From Phlegmacium glaucopus (Eukaryota; Basidiomycota; Agaricomycetes; Agaricales; Cortinariaceae), in NCBI GenBank assembly GCA_015039465.1, contig MU130533.1:620001-684000 (forward strand): a stretch of 64,000 bases of DNA. Direction: 5' to 3'. The translations under genes and the position numbers were made by a program. Position 1 is the first letter of the stretch, and each line of letters begins with the position of its first letter. This document shows, in pieces, positions 51,729 through 62,900 of the stretch. Under the pieces are notes generated by a model. It was not told the DNA's origin, made no database searches, and was given only the letters and a program-made list of their open reading frames with translations.

Positions 51729-52880
51729 CTACATTGCAAAATAAAACCATGTTCCCAGTATCATTGCGCTAGCGATAAGACTGAAGCAACTTGTCTCCAT
51801 AGATCTAATTCCAGTAGACAACTTGGTCGAGGTTGGATTGGGAGTACTGGTGGTAGCCGTAGCTTGAGGCGAAGTGGAGGTAGTGGTGGGAGAAGTCGAA
51901 GGACCGATAGTTGTTTGGAAAACAGGTGGAAGAGGTAGAGAAGTGGTGGTAGAAATCGGGGTTTGAGGGGACGGTAACGATTGAACGGAAGACAGTGGTC
52001 GACTAGCGTTTTGTCCAGGGAATGTGAGGACGGGAAGCTGGATTCCTAAGCTTGCACATAAATCGTAAAGTGCTATCATAACCATAAATTATGAGCCTCC
52101 GAGTTTCCTTTCCACACAGGGAAATCAAAAATACTTACTGTCGATGAGTGACTGGGGTACACTATAATCTGTTAGATTTACTGTTGTGGCGACGCACACG
52201 AAACAGTTGAAGTACGAGTTCTCGAAAGAGGCCGAGCAACATTGAGAGGGTGTGCAAGTCTAATGTTTCCGCATGAGATTGTCATTGTACAGATGGTATC
52301 GCTTAGCGTGACTTACATTGGCACTTGTGAGAATACTGTTTACTGGGTTACAAGTAGATTCACATTCAGGAGGTGCTGGAACACCACCAGTTGTCTGTCG
52401 GCGATGAAAAGCATAGATATCGACTGGTCCGAGGTCTATTCTAGCCGTAAGTCCAGCCAGCATCTCAGCTGCAGCTGGTTGTATGACCTTCATACCACCA
52501 ACGACGAGAGCAAGGAGAGTTTTATAGTGAACCATGTCTGTCGTAAGTATGGTGGTGGTAAGAGCAATAATTACAAGGGCTCTAAATGCAGTAGTAAGTA
52601 CTACTCCTCATCATTGCGCCCGTCGCATCAATTGACAAATAGCATTCAATTCCTCGACGATGCTGTGAGCAACGTAATCTAGCAACTAGTTGTCGACATC
52701 AACGGAATGTAAAGAGTACAGTGGGCTGGGTTAGGGGTAGGCGCCTAGGCTCTCATTGATCAGCACGTCTCTGAAAGTCAGTTAGATAACATCATGCATC
52801 AAGACTATATTCGAACGGGACTTGGCCCTTACATGAGCTTCGTCATGACAGGTCCGCACGCAACCCGTCGGAAATACATA
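51600..52880. repeat. Tandem segmental duplication, unit A
   Basis: About 1.28 kb covering the copy 2 gene plus 3' and 5' flanks. It matches unit B (about 52970-54270) in exons, introns and flanks. Shared far-upstream blocks include gtgggctgg(g/a)ttaggggtagg and ggtccgcacgcaaccc. Confidence 0.85.
51729..52535 (-). CDS. Secreted Cys-containing, Ser/Thr-rich protein with predicted GPI anchor, copy 2
   Basis: Same architecture as copy 1: signal peptide (MVHYKTLLALVVGGMKVIQP AAA), then RRQ, then ECESTCNPVNSILTSAN | TCTPSQCCSASFENSYFNCF-VCV, then TDYSVPQSLID | TLYDLCASLGIQLPVLTFPG, a Ser/Thr stalk and the hydrophobic tail (LIASAMILGTWFYFAM). All eight cysteines and both intron positions (about 52263-52318 and 52076-52139) are kept. 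It is nearly identical to copy 3 in coding, intronic and flanking DNA. The stalk has a single SSVQSLPS unit where copy 3 has three. Confidence 0.82.
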
Positions 52881-53065
52881 TGCTATTCAATCCATACACT
52901 ATTTCATGCTTGATCCCCAACCCAACAGTGACCCCGTTGATGTCAAGTGAAATTTGTGCTCCAAAATTTGCATAGCCACTCTCCGCTACGATCCCACAAA
53001 TATTTGGTGTAATACATACATAGTAGATATACATTTGAAATCCGAAGAGTAGGGTAAGCCCTTCA
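52536..53065. other. Intergenic between copies 2 and 3
   Basis: 530 bp. The left 340 bp is the copy 2 upstream region, duplicated at about 53924-54265. The right part is the copy 3 3' flank. No gene. Confidence 0.6.
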
Positions 53066-53923
53066 CTACATTGCAAAATAAAACCATGATCCCACTATCA
53101 TTGCGCTAGCGATAAGACTCAAGCAACTTGTCTCCATAGATCTGATTCCAGCAGACAACTTGGTCGAGGTTGGATTGGGAGTACTGGCGGTAGCCGTAGC
53201 TTGAGGCAAAGTGGAGGTAGTGGTGGGAGAAGCCGAAGGACCAATAGTTGTTTGGGAAACAGGTGGAGAAGTGGTGGTAGAAATCGGGGTTTGGGAGGAT
53301 GATAACGATTGAACGGAAGAGGTTTGGGAAGATGGTAACGATTGAACGGAAGAGGTTTGGGAGGATGGTAACGATTGAACGGAAGACAGTGGTCGATTAG
53401 CATTTTGTCCAGGGAATGTGAGAACGGGAAGCTGGATTCCTACCCTTGCACATAAATCGTAAAGTGCTATCATAACCATAAATTATGAGCCTCCGAGTTT
53501 CCTTTCCACACAGGGAAATCAAAAGTACTTACTGTCGATGAGTGACTGGGGTACACTATAATCTGTTAGATTTACTGTTGTGGCGACGCACACGAAACAG
53601 TTAAAGTACGAGTTCTCGAAAGAGGACGTGCAACATTGAGAGGGCGGGCAAGTCTAATGTTTCCGCATGAGATTGTCATTGTACAAATGGTATCGCTTAG
53701 CGTGACTTACACCACTTGTGAGAATACTGTTCACTGGGTTGCAAGTAGATTCACATCCAGGAGGTACCTGAACACCACCAGTTTGTCGGCGATGAAAAGC
53801 ATGGATATCGACTGGTCCGAGCTCTATTCTGGCCGTAAGGCCAGCCAGCACCTCAGCTGCAGCTGGTTGTATGAACTTCATACCACCAACCACGAGAGCA
53901 AGCAGAGTTTTAAAGTGAATCAT
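53066..53923 (-). CDS. Secreted Cys-containing, Ser/Thr-rich protein with predicted GPI anchor, copy 3
   Basis: Starts MIHFKTLLALVVGGMKFIQP at 53923. An in-frame Met far upstream (54073) lacks signal-peptide character and lies in duplicated flank, so 53923 is preferred. The cysteine region is GCESTCNPVNSILTSG | TCPPSQCCTSSFENSYFNCF-VCV, all eight cysteines present. The stalk carries three SSVQSL(P/S)SSQT units made by a 33-bp minisatellite. The tail LIASAMIVGSWFYFAM is followed by the stop at 53066-53068. Splice sites are as in copy 2. The intact frame in both recent copies argues that they are functional. Confidence 0.82.
53288..53386 (-). repeat. 33-bp in-frame minisatellite, three units
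   Basis: Three contiguous 33-bp units (53288-53320, 53321-53353, 53354-53386), each beginning ggtttggga and ending aacggaaga, differing by two single-base changes. The unit encodes 11 residues of the Ser-rich stalk. Copy 2 has one unit at the matching place. Confidence 0.95.
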
Positions 53924-55134
53924 ATCTGTCGTAAGTATGGTGGTGGTAAGAGCAGTAATTGCAAGGGTTCTAGATGCAGTACTAAATGACTGCTCAACAC
54001 GTTGCGCCTGTCCCATCAACTGACAAATAGCATTCAATTCCTCGACAATGCTGTGAGCAACGTAATCTGGCAACTAGTTGTCGACATCAACGGAATGTAA
54101 AGAGTACAGTGGGCTGGATTAGGGGTAGGCGCCTAGGCTCTCATTGATCAGCATGCGCGTCTTTGAAAGTTAGTTAGATAACATCAAGACCGGGAGATAT
54201 TTGAGTGGGACTTGGCCCTTACATGAGCTTCATCATGACAGGTCCGCACGCAACCCATCGGAAGTATGTTATTCAATCCCTGTTGATGTTAATTGCTACA
54301 TAGGGAAGATCAAAGCCATTGTTGCACACATTTTTGACTAGTGTGCCTTTTCATTTATTAATGACGAGAATTATAGACTGAGCCGTACATATCAAGTAGG
54401 TTCCTGAATTGTATCCTTTTTCAAAAAGTTCATAGACAGTTGGTGTTTGCGATCAGAACAAAATTCGCGGTTTCCAGGCAGTGTGTTGAATGCCGATGTC
54501 GACAAAACATGTGATAGGGTAACATACAGACCTATGGAGCAACTTGACGTTAGACAGGTACGCCGCCCAAGCCACGTTTTGACGCGCTGCCAGTAGAAGA
54601 TTGACCCGTGAGGTAATGTAGCTGGAGGTCACTTGCCAGATAACAGGGCGATCCAGGACAAGCTAAACGAAGGTGAGGAAAATGAATGTGAACAATTCTT
54701 TACACCGCGAGAAATCGCCCCCCCACCCAGAGCGAACACTGAGGCTCAGATTCAATACCCCATTTTCGAATCAAGCTTTCCTTGACTGATCCTGACCTTG
54801 AGCGATGGACACGCTCCACTGAGGGCAAGACAGCCTGATGATGGGCCCGGGGAGTATTTCGGTCCGTCGAGCCTGAGGGATTTAAGAGGACACGATGAGC
54901 GTTCCATTTGGCTCTGGAGCAAAGAGATATGAATTAAATCAATGCCGTCCAAATTACATCAAAGATACTTAAAACACCGAAGCACCAGCATGCGGGAGCA
55001 ATGGCACCTGGTGATGTTGATTAGATGGATCTTCAAAGTAAGACCTATAAGTTAGTATAACAACTTGACCTTATGCGTACATGAGTGTAGAAGGTATATA
55101 TATCCATCCAGTCATTTCGCAGAAACGCTGCCCA
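53924..55134. other. Intergenic, copy 3 upstream and decayed flank
   Basis: 1.2 kb. The first ~340 bp is duplicated upstream sequence. About 54560-54710 is the decayed match to 49960-50160. No supported gene. Confidence 0.5.
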
Positions 55135-55530
55135 AAGATGAGGTAAACCATAAAATAAAGCCATGTTCCCAGTTTCGTCGCTCTAGCAATAAGCTTCTCT
55201 CCACTGCTTTGGTGCCAGAAGGTGTCAGGATAGCATTTGGAGAAGGAGCGACAGCCGTTTGGGATGGATTTACTAAACAGAGTGATCATAGGAATCGTCG
55301 TTTGAAATGAAATGTGGGCAGTGTTTTTTATGTTGGTAGATGGCCTATAGAGGAAAGTGGTTTCTGAGGGCAGGAAGCGGAAACCCTAAGCTTGCACGTT
55401 GATCGTAAAGTACTATTCAAATAATGAGCATCTCTTTTTATAGGGACCAAGATACTCACCATCGATGAACCAGCTGTAGTACAGAAATCGCTACGCATGC
55501 AAGTGTAGGAAGCCGAGCGACTGGCGAACA
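55135..55530 (-). pseudogene. Decayed fourth copy of the GPI-anchored protein family
   Basis: The plus strand at 55150-55225 (aaataaagccatgttcccag, then ctctagcaataagcttctctcca) aligns with the 3' end of copies 2 and 3 (LIAS…GTWFYF region). Sequence at 55385-55480 (gcttgcacgttgatcgtaaagta, then atactcaccatcgatgaacc) aligns with the second intron and its flanking exons. Most of the Ser/Thr stalk is missing, the stop codon is lost and the first exon cannot be found. A relic rather than a gene. Confidence 0.7.
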
Positions 55531-55626
55531 AGATTGGCGAGTTATGTAACATAATATAGGTTAGGGTTAATTCAGAAGTACGCAAATTGATGCCTCCAGC
55601 GATTTACACCGGCGGTCGAAATCAAT

Positions 55627-56405
55627 ATGGATCACGCAGAACATCTAGAATGGATGTCAGAAGCCATGGCCATGGTCAGTACACTACACTCTTATAATTC
55701 CCGATCAACAATCACCGAACTATCTCTCTAGGCAGAAGAGGCATTAGCCGCCGGCGAAGTTCCAGTCGGCTGTGTATTCGTAAGAGACGGAAAATTGATA
55801 GCAAAAGCAAGAAACAGAACAAACGAATTGCGCAATGTAAGAAGATTGATCGTTATCGTTTCTTGAATGGTCTATCGATGAGTTAGTCTATAATAGGCCA
55901 CTCGACATGCAGAGCTGGAAGCCATCGATAGTATTTTATCAGATGAAGTACTCACCCCAAATACCACGCAATACCCGCTTTCTACCACTACCCTCTATGT
56001 CACTGTCGAACCATGCATCATGTGTGCATCCGCTCTACGCCAAATGGGTATCAAACAAGTGTTATACGGCTGCGCTAATGATAGGTTTGGGGGTTGCGGA
56101 AGTGTTCTAGGTGTCAATAAGGAGTCAGTGCTTACTCCAATCGCCAAGCCCCGAGACATAAATATGACTGATCATTTAACCATAGGGTCGACCACCCTAT
56201 CCACGCACCCTACGAAGCAATTGGTGGTTTTAGGCGGGAAGAGGCTATAATGATTCTGCGTCGGTTTTATATCACTGAAAATACCAATGGTGCTGCTAAT
56301 TTTCGATTATCTTCGTTCCCTTTGCTCACCTCGCCCGATCAAGCCCCTATACCCAGGTCGAAAGTTAATCGCGTGCTCAAGACACACATCCATCCAGAGC
56401 CATGA
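55627..56405 (+). CDS. TAD2: tRNA-specific adenosine deaminase Tad2 (A34 to inosine)
   Basis: Catalytic subunit of the Tad2/Tad3 heterodimer that makes wobble inosine-34 in tRNAs. Starts [16 protein letters not shown] | [20 protein letters not shown], then NELRN | [18 protein letters not shown] (the HAE zinc/proton-shuttle motif), then [17 protein letters not shown] (PC-x2-C zinc motif) and [18 protein letters not shown]. An intron with donor GA|GTCAGT at about 56122 must be removed to join GVNKE to [20 protein letters not shown] and [20 protein letters not shown]. The unspliced frame ends earlier and loses this conserved end. TGA is at 56403-56405. It is convergent with prolyl oligopeptidase. 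Confidence 0.93.
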
Positions 56406-56741
56406 GTGTCTCGTCGATCATAAAATGCCAAGTAGACCAACACGTTCTGGGGTGCAAATCTCCCAGTCAGGGTCTCATAAAAGGCCTTCATCCCTAGATC
56501 TCTGCGGTAATCTGTGGGCAGAATCCGTTAATCTATGATTCTCCGCCGTCGGGCACTTGCGAGAGATGCGGGTAGTTTAAAACATACCCACGATGTCGGA
56601 GAGACAGCGCTCGGAAATCATAAACTCGAAGTATACCTCTATTAAGAAATATGTAATGTATAGGCCCCGTAAAAACAGAGGAAAAGAGCAAGAATTTTGG
56701 AGTCGTGAATGTCCGGGTCGTGAAATCCGGTCAGAGAACAA
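56406..56741. other. Convergent 3' flanks
   Basis: 336 bp between the TAD2 and prolyl oligopeptidase stops. Nothing else was recognised. Confidence 0.5.
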
Positions 56742-59700
56742 TTACACAGGCGAATCTTTCCAAACAAGGCCTAGCGATTGGGCGACAAATCCCCATTTAT
56801 CCGCGTTTTCTCTGATTCTAGTTGACAAGTGGAAAGTCAGCAGGCTGAATCATTTATAACTGTGAACCGAGAACAGGCCTTTGTTGCGTGGATTTCCCTG
56901 CATGGCCGGCCTTCTTGTCTACCAGGAGAAGTAGAGGATTCGGGTTATTGGGGAGCGTGTATTGTAATTCTGCGGCCAATTTGAAAGAATGCATGGGCAC
57001 GACACGATCGTCGTCTAGATTATCAATGATTCATCAGTAAAAAGGCGTCATGTGAACAGGGAAAAACGTACGGTCGGCGGTTAACAGCAGTGTTGGCGGC
57101 AGAATCTTATCTGAGGGTACGTTATGTAGAGGCGATAATGGAAATATGTAGTCAAAATCGTGTGGGTCATCTGGATTTCCATAGTCACTTGTCCAAGCCT
57201 TCCCTGTAAAAGTGTTATGGACCTCGGTCAGCTCGAGTTCAAAATCATAAATTAAATTAGAAAGAACCAACCTATCGTGTATTTGTGGAACTATACGTTA
57301 TGTCAAGACAATTGGCAGATGCGGTGAAGGACAGTCTCACCTTGAGGAGGTCATGCACTCCGACCTCTGCTACAGCAGACCCGAATGTACCTTCAGGTGC
57401 ACGATTGATGCAGGCCGCCACCAGCAACCCTAGACATAGAAACAGATAAGAGTTTTGTTCTCAGAATAACGTGACGATCTCGGACCTCCGTTTGATCCAC
57501 CATTAATCGCAACCTTCCCTGGAGCGGCATATTTATTTTGAACGAGGTATTCACTACAAACAAAATGAGCAGTGATCATTTTTAGAAACATGAAGGATGA
57601 GTGGAAAGACTTACGTTGCGGAAATGAAATCGTCGAAACAATTTTTCTATTTGAAAAGGGATTCAAAACCAGGTGACAAATTATAACGGGTCGGAGTGGC
57701 GGACGGACCTTCTTTTCGAGACAGCCAGCTAAGTGCCATCCTTCACCAAACTCTCCGCCGCCCCTGATGTTGGGCACTGCCAGAATGAAACCATATTTTA
57801 GGGCCAACGTAAGATAGGTTATGCTAAAGAATGGGTTGATGGAGATAGCGAATCCGCCGTAACCTAATACCAAATGCCACAAGCGTAAGCTATCCGCGCG
57901 CACATGCATCCACGAAGACATTACCATATTGTATTGCTGGTGCAGTTCCATCAAACGCCGTTGACTTATGACGGACGATGAACATGGGAACTTTCGTGCC
58001 ATCCTTGCTGTCATACCAAACCTAGAGTGCTACCCGGATCAGAACAGGAAAAAATTTCAAAGTTATAAACCCCAGACGCAGACCTGACGAGCCTCGAAGT
58101 CATCAGCATTAAGCCCCTTGAGTTTGGTTGTCATGCAGATGTTCCAACGCTGATCTTCTGGGGCGGCAAAGTCGTAGCGGGCGACGCTGCAAGGGTTTGT
58201 AAATCCGTTCAGTGTCGCGAAGAACCATGGTTGCTTCTCGCGCCCACTGAGAATAGCGGCGCCTACAAAGCCTTCGGCCAAACGAGCAACTTGAGCCCCT
58301 GCATGCGAAAACACATACAGCTCGTCCTTGACCTGCAAAGAGGTGAAGCCATAGTGGGGAGCCTTAGTAGATCGAAGGACCTACATTGCGCTTGTACGTC
58401 AACGCAAAGTAATCCTTGTTAACACTAATGATGCTGGATAGAAAGGCCTCGTTTTCCGGGATGAGATCCTTCATTTTGTTCCCGTTGGCAAGATCGATCG
58501 TGACAACCTTGTACTGAGGCGCGCACGAGTTAGTACGAATATAGAAGAGAGGTCCTTTATTTGTGAGCCTTTATCAGGGCATTAGACAAAACATAATTCA
58601 TAAGGCGTTTAGATACATACACGTCATACTCGCTCGCGAACTCGCCAACCACTCTTATCCATTTGATATTTGGGCCAATATCATTTGTGTCAAAGTCAGC
58701 AATCCATAAGAGATTTTGCTGGAACAACGTGAATAGTGTTGATAACAAGTATAGAAAAATCTTACCCGTGAGCTATCTTTGAGGACGTACATGACTAGAT
58801 ATTTGCCATCCTCTGTCACATCTATGCTGAACATCCAATCGGGATTCTCTTTGTTCCGGTAAACCAAAATGTCATCGGCTATGAAAACAAATATTGTTAG
58901 CGAGCACTCGGAAAAGTAATTAATGTGATCCTATCGAACATTGAAGCGTTCCGATTCGGTGATAATATATCATGGCGTCAATGTCTTCTGCGGTCGCAAT
59001 TGTGTCGCGGGTGTCATTCGAGTTATCCGGATAGCGCTAAGAATGGAGCGGCAAGACTTAATCAGCTGCGACAGGCAACAATAAAGCCAACTATATAAAC
59101 CTGATAGAAAAAGCCTTTCGAATCCGGAGACCAGGTAATCGTGGAGAACTTGACAAACTTGAGTTCATCTGGAAGACGACCCGAATCATGTCCACCTTCA
59201 TCTTTTGTAAGAGGGGAATCCGTAGAGCGAACAAAGATGTTTATGAAGTCGCTTCCCTTATAATGAAAAGTTTTAGCACTTAGTTATCTCGAGATGACGA
59301 AAATAGGTACTCACAGAAAGAGAGATTCCATATCCAAAATATTTTCCGCAATGCGAGAACTGGTACTCGACGAGAGCGGCAGTTCCATCCTTCGAGAGGG
59401 CATTCGGCTTGGATAGGGAATTAGGGACAACATGTGTAGAAAAGGATGGCTCTCACATCAAAGAAGAGCTCCCCCACCTCATCGTTACTTTTCGAGAAGT
59501 CCGGAAATGTACTGTCTTTGGAGCGATACATTGCTATGAATCAAAGCATTGAGTAATAGATCTTCGATGAGGTCATGGCAGTGTGCTCACGCATCTGAGG
59601 CTCCAAGCCACTATTATAAAACCAATACCACCGATTGTCGTCATATAGTTGTGGTGCAGAGAACTAGAAATGGCGGAAATTATTATCTAAAAGGATTGCA

Positions 59701-59967
59701 GTTAGTCGAGAATAATACCTTAGCGTAATCGTTGACTTCCTGGAAGAGTGTTTCGAGGCGCTGGCGATCAGGATTTTTATCCAAATAAGAACGAGTAAAG
59801 GATTCTTGGACGCTGGTCCATTTATCTGTCTCTTGCGAGTATTCTTCAAGCCAATGGTAAGGATCAGGTACTCTGACTTGTTCCCGGGTAGCACTTTGGT
59901 ATATATCGACATGGTCTGAACGACGCGTCTGAGGGTAGGAGCCGGGGGTCCAAGGAGTAGGCGACAT
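56742..59967 (-). CDS. Prolyl oligopeptidase (S9A serine peptidase), complete multi-exon agaric type
   Basis: Cytosolic serine peptidase cutting after Pro in short peptides. Some agaric paralogs (POPB) also process and cyclise toxin propeptides, while the ubiquitous paralog (POPA) does not. Starts [20 protein letters not shown] at 59967; an in-frame Met 27 codons upstream (60048) would add a presequence-like Arg-rich extension. Every exon read keeps frame. The beta-propeller includes DPYHWLEE and [11 protein letters not shown]. The hydrolase domain has [34 protein letters not shown] (Ser), [15 protein letters not shown] (Asp) and [11 protein letters not shown] (His). The terminal exon [20 protein letters not shown] is reached only through a 61-nt GC-AG intron (56818-56878); otherwise a stop occurs at 56854. 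The GHAGK motif is one residue shorter than the usual GHGAGK. The C-terminus suggests the common POPA-like group. Confidence 0.92.
56818..56878 (-). other. GC-AG intron before the last exon of prolyl oligopeptidase
   Basis: On the coding strand the donor is AAAG|GCCTGT, the branch motif is GCTGAC and the acceptor is CAACTAG|A. It is the only donor found nearby whose phase restores [11 protein letters not shown]. Confidence 0.75.
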
Positions 59968-62900
59968 TGTTGAAAATAACGAATACCTAAAGCTAAGGGT
60001 AAAAACGCGTCTACACTGTCTGAATAAATGGAGGGGGAGGTGTTGCATGGCTGTTAGGCTTGTGACCTTTTAAAGGAAGGTTCTTGGGGTCCCCCGATTA
60101 TTTTAAATTATTATTAAACTCGGGAGATATTGTTACTAATAAATAAATATAAACTCGGGTTCAGATTACTGCTCTCAGTCACAGTCCGCCGACGTTCCAG
60201 GGAAAATACAACCGCTTTCCTTTCCGACTTTTCATCTATGCCCTTATCCAAAAACCACAATCCAGATAATAAAATGTACCCCAAAATGTAAATCAAGCCC
60301 CTTGGTCTCGTCTCGTGGACATCCCTGCTGCTCAGTATCTCACATACATCTTACTCGGGACGGACTGCCGTGGCAAATGACTACTCGCCCTCTGGCAACC
60401 TTGTCTTGGGTTAATCCGGTTTTGGTGACTGGGATCCAGCATAGCTGCACAATGCCACTGTATCTGACCTTCTCTATTGGTTTCCTGCCGGCGCAAGCCT
60501 TATCAAATGATGGCGCCCAATGTTTGATAATCTAACTCTTATCCTGTCCACTACCGCCATTTCGATGAAATCGGCCTCATATCTCGGAAATTGATTGAAT
60601 GTCTGGGCAGCCGGGGCACTCTCCATAACCATACCAACTTAAATGAACGGCTTCACTACTTCCGAGGCTGATCGTTACACTTGCAAGGTCTTCCGTGGTC
60701 AATGTCCGTATGAGCTCAGGTGCGTAACGTTCGAGATGTGCGATGTTTCGATGTCAAAAATGAAACCCAACCACACGCTCTGTCTGTACTCCTACTATCC
60801 CATTATCTCCTTCGAGGCGTTCTTAAGCCTTACGGCACCACTCTCTCTGCTACGGATTGAGATGATCTTCTCGAACGGAAGAATTAAAAGTTTTAACATG
60901 GTTAGTTATCTTGAATTATTGTTCATACATTAGGATTCATGTCCGCATTTTAGCCATAGAACCTGGTGCGATAATTTTAATGACCTATTATTCGAGATTA
61001 CCAAAACTGGGATATCGACGGAGATTTCATCCCCAGGGCTGCTAGGCCCACTCACCCAAGGTATTTTCCAACTTATGTGCCACATGAAGCTTCCCTGCAC
61101 ATACACATGCACTTCGCTTATCGCACGTGTTAAACTAACCTCTGGGATACGGCGTTCAAGATTTGGACAGTGTGTACAATTCATTTACATTCACACTCCC
61201 ATGTTTCAACTGGTATCCACAATCACTACTCCGAAACTTACCTATCTTACGATGGTGAAAATGACGCTATCATTGGGGAAACCCATGGGACTTTTTTCTT
61301 CAAACCATCTTCAGATGTAACTGATCTCAATGTCATGGATTGCTCGTCCCAAATCCTCAGGCGGCCGCAAAACCACTTTACCCACGATAAATTCTGACCC
61401 TAAAAATATACAATCTCTGAGCCGAATTTTCCCCGTGGATTTCTCCTTACCAAGACATCTGCATGCACGGGGGAGTATAGTTATTCAATCCCTCAATAAC
61501 GCCGTGGTATACATGTCATGCCAGCGGATCGTGGAAGTGAAGTTATGATGTGGGACTCAGTGGGAGGATATTTGAAAGCCGTTTTGTATCAATACATACA
61601 CGAGCGATAGCATTTCAAGTTCAGAATCAATTGTAACATATGAGATACGCACATATCGACACCGGACATTTGGGAAATTTTCATTGAAGCTTTTATAAAG
61701 ACCATCAAGACCAGGACCAGGTGTCCCGCAGAATTCTGGTTTGTTTTTCTCGTGTTAGATCGTTCGCGGGAGGTCTTTGAGAAAAACGGATTGGAGGACA
61801 GACTAGTGTGTACCTGGGTCGTCAAGGCAGCGCCAAAGTCCGGACATTCCAATATAAATGTGCATGCGGATTGCTAGTGATCACTCTCGATCTTGATACT
61901 GCCAGCTGCCAATCTCTCCCATGTAACTTGTCGAAAAGGTCAGAATAATTTAAATTGGATCGTCAATCTGAGTGTCCATGGCCAAAGTCTTGGTAAACGA
62001 GAGAAGTGGACATGAGTAACCGTTCATTGATTCTAAAATACTACTGGCCATCTCTATCCCGGGGCCACATAGATAGTAAGTGAATTTCAAAGTTTAAGTA
62101 CTTGAGAATTGGCCTTGACAGACATTTAACTCTGTAACTTTACCACCCCGGGTATAAAGTTGTAACCATTTAAGTCATGTTTCAACTTATGGTGTACGAA
62201 TTTTCCAGTAGCATATGGTCTTACTAAACCCGGAACTGCGTCGTGGCGTTACATAATAATGCAAAAATTTGATGCCCTCAATCTACCTATGTGGTACAGA
62301 TACGTGATGGTGTCTGAAGAAATCAAGGTGATCTAATTTGAATCAGTAGTTACCTACCCATCGACGACTAGAAATCGAATCGTGCACGTACGTGTGCATG
62401 AGTATGTCGCTTCAAGTTGTGCCTGCTACATATGATAGACTTTGAAAACACTTTAGAGTTACCGAGTTTATTTAAAGAAGCTGATTAACGTAAGCGATAA
62501 ACTTGAAGTAACCTGAAGTAACCCAGGACAACCACTGCTCTGCCACTTTTTCTGTTGGAAATATATGGGCCGAAAATGTCAAAGCGTCTACCAATATTAA
62601 ATATTTAAATACACTGGCATATGCATTATTATGAATCAAAATTTCCCGCAGTTCCTCATGGCTACCAGAGACAGCCGTGTATCATTAACTTCGCCAAAGT
62701 CTCATTCAAGCTCTTTGACACCGATGTTAGTAGAGAATTGGATGCGACTGCTTCGGTTGCTTCCGTCTCACGTTAATATTGAGGAAAAGTGTCGTAGTGG
62801 ACCGACGCATGCTATGGCTGTCGCCCATAGAAGTGGCACGGGGATTGGGTGTGGGGAATTTTCACTTTCCTATCAGATATATATATAAAACCTCTAAGAA

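Larger units (their letters stand above)
52970..54270. repeat. Tandem segmental duplication, unit B
   Basis: Second copy of the ~1.3 kb segment, holding the copy 3 gene. It differs from unit A by scattered substitutions, small indels and the 33-bp repeat expansion. Confidence 0.85.

Noticed and set aside
53924..54073. Upstream in-frame extension of GPI-protein copy 3
   Set aside because: It lies in duplicated non-coding flank, lacks signal-peptide character, and copy 2 has no equivalent open extension.
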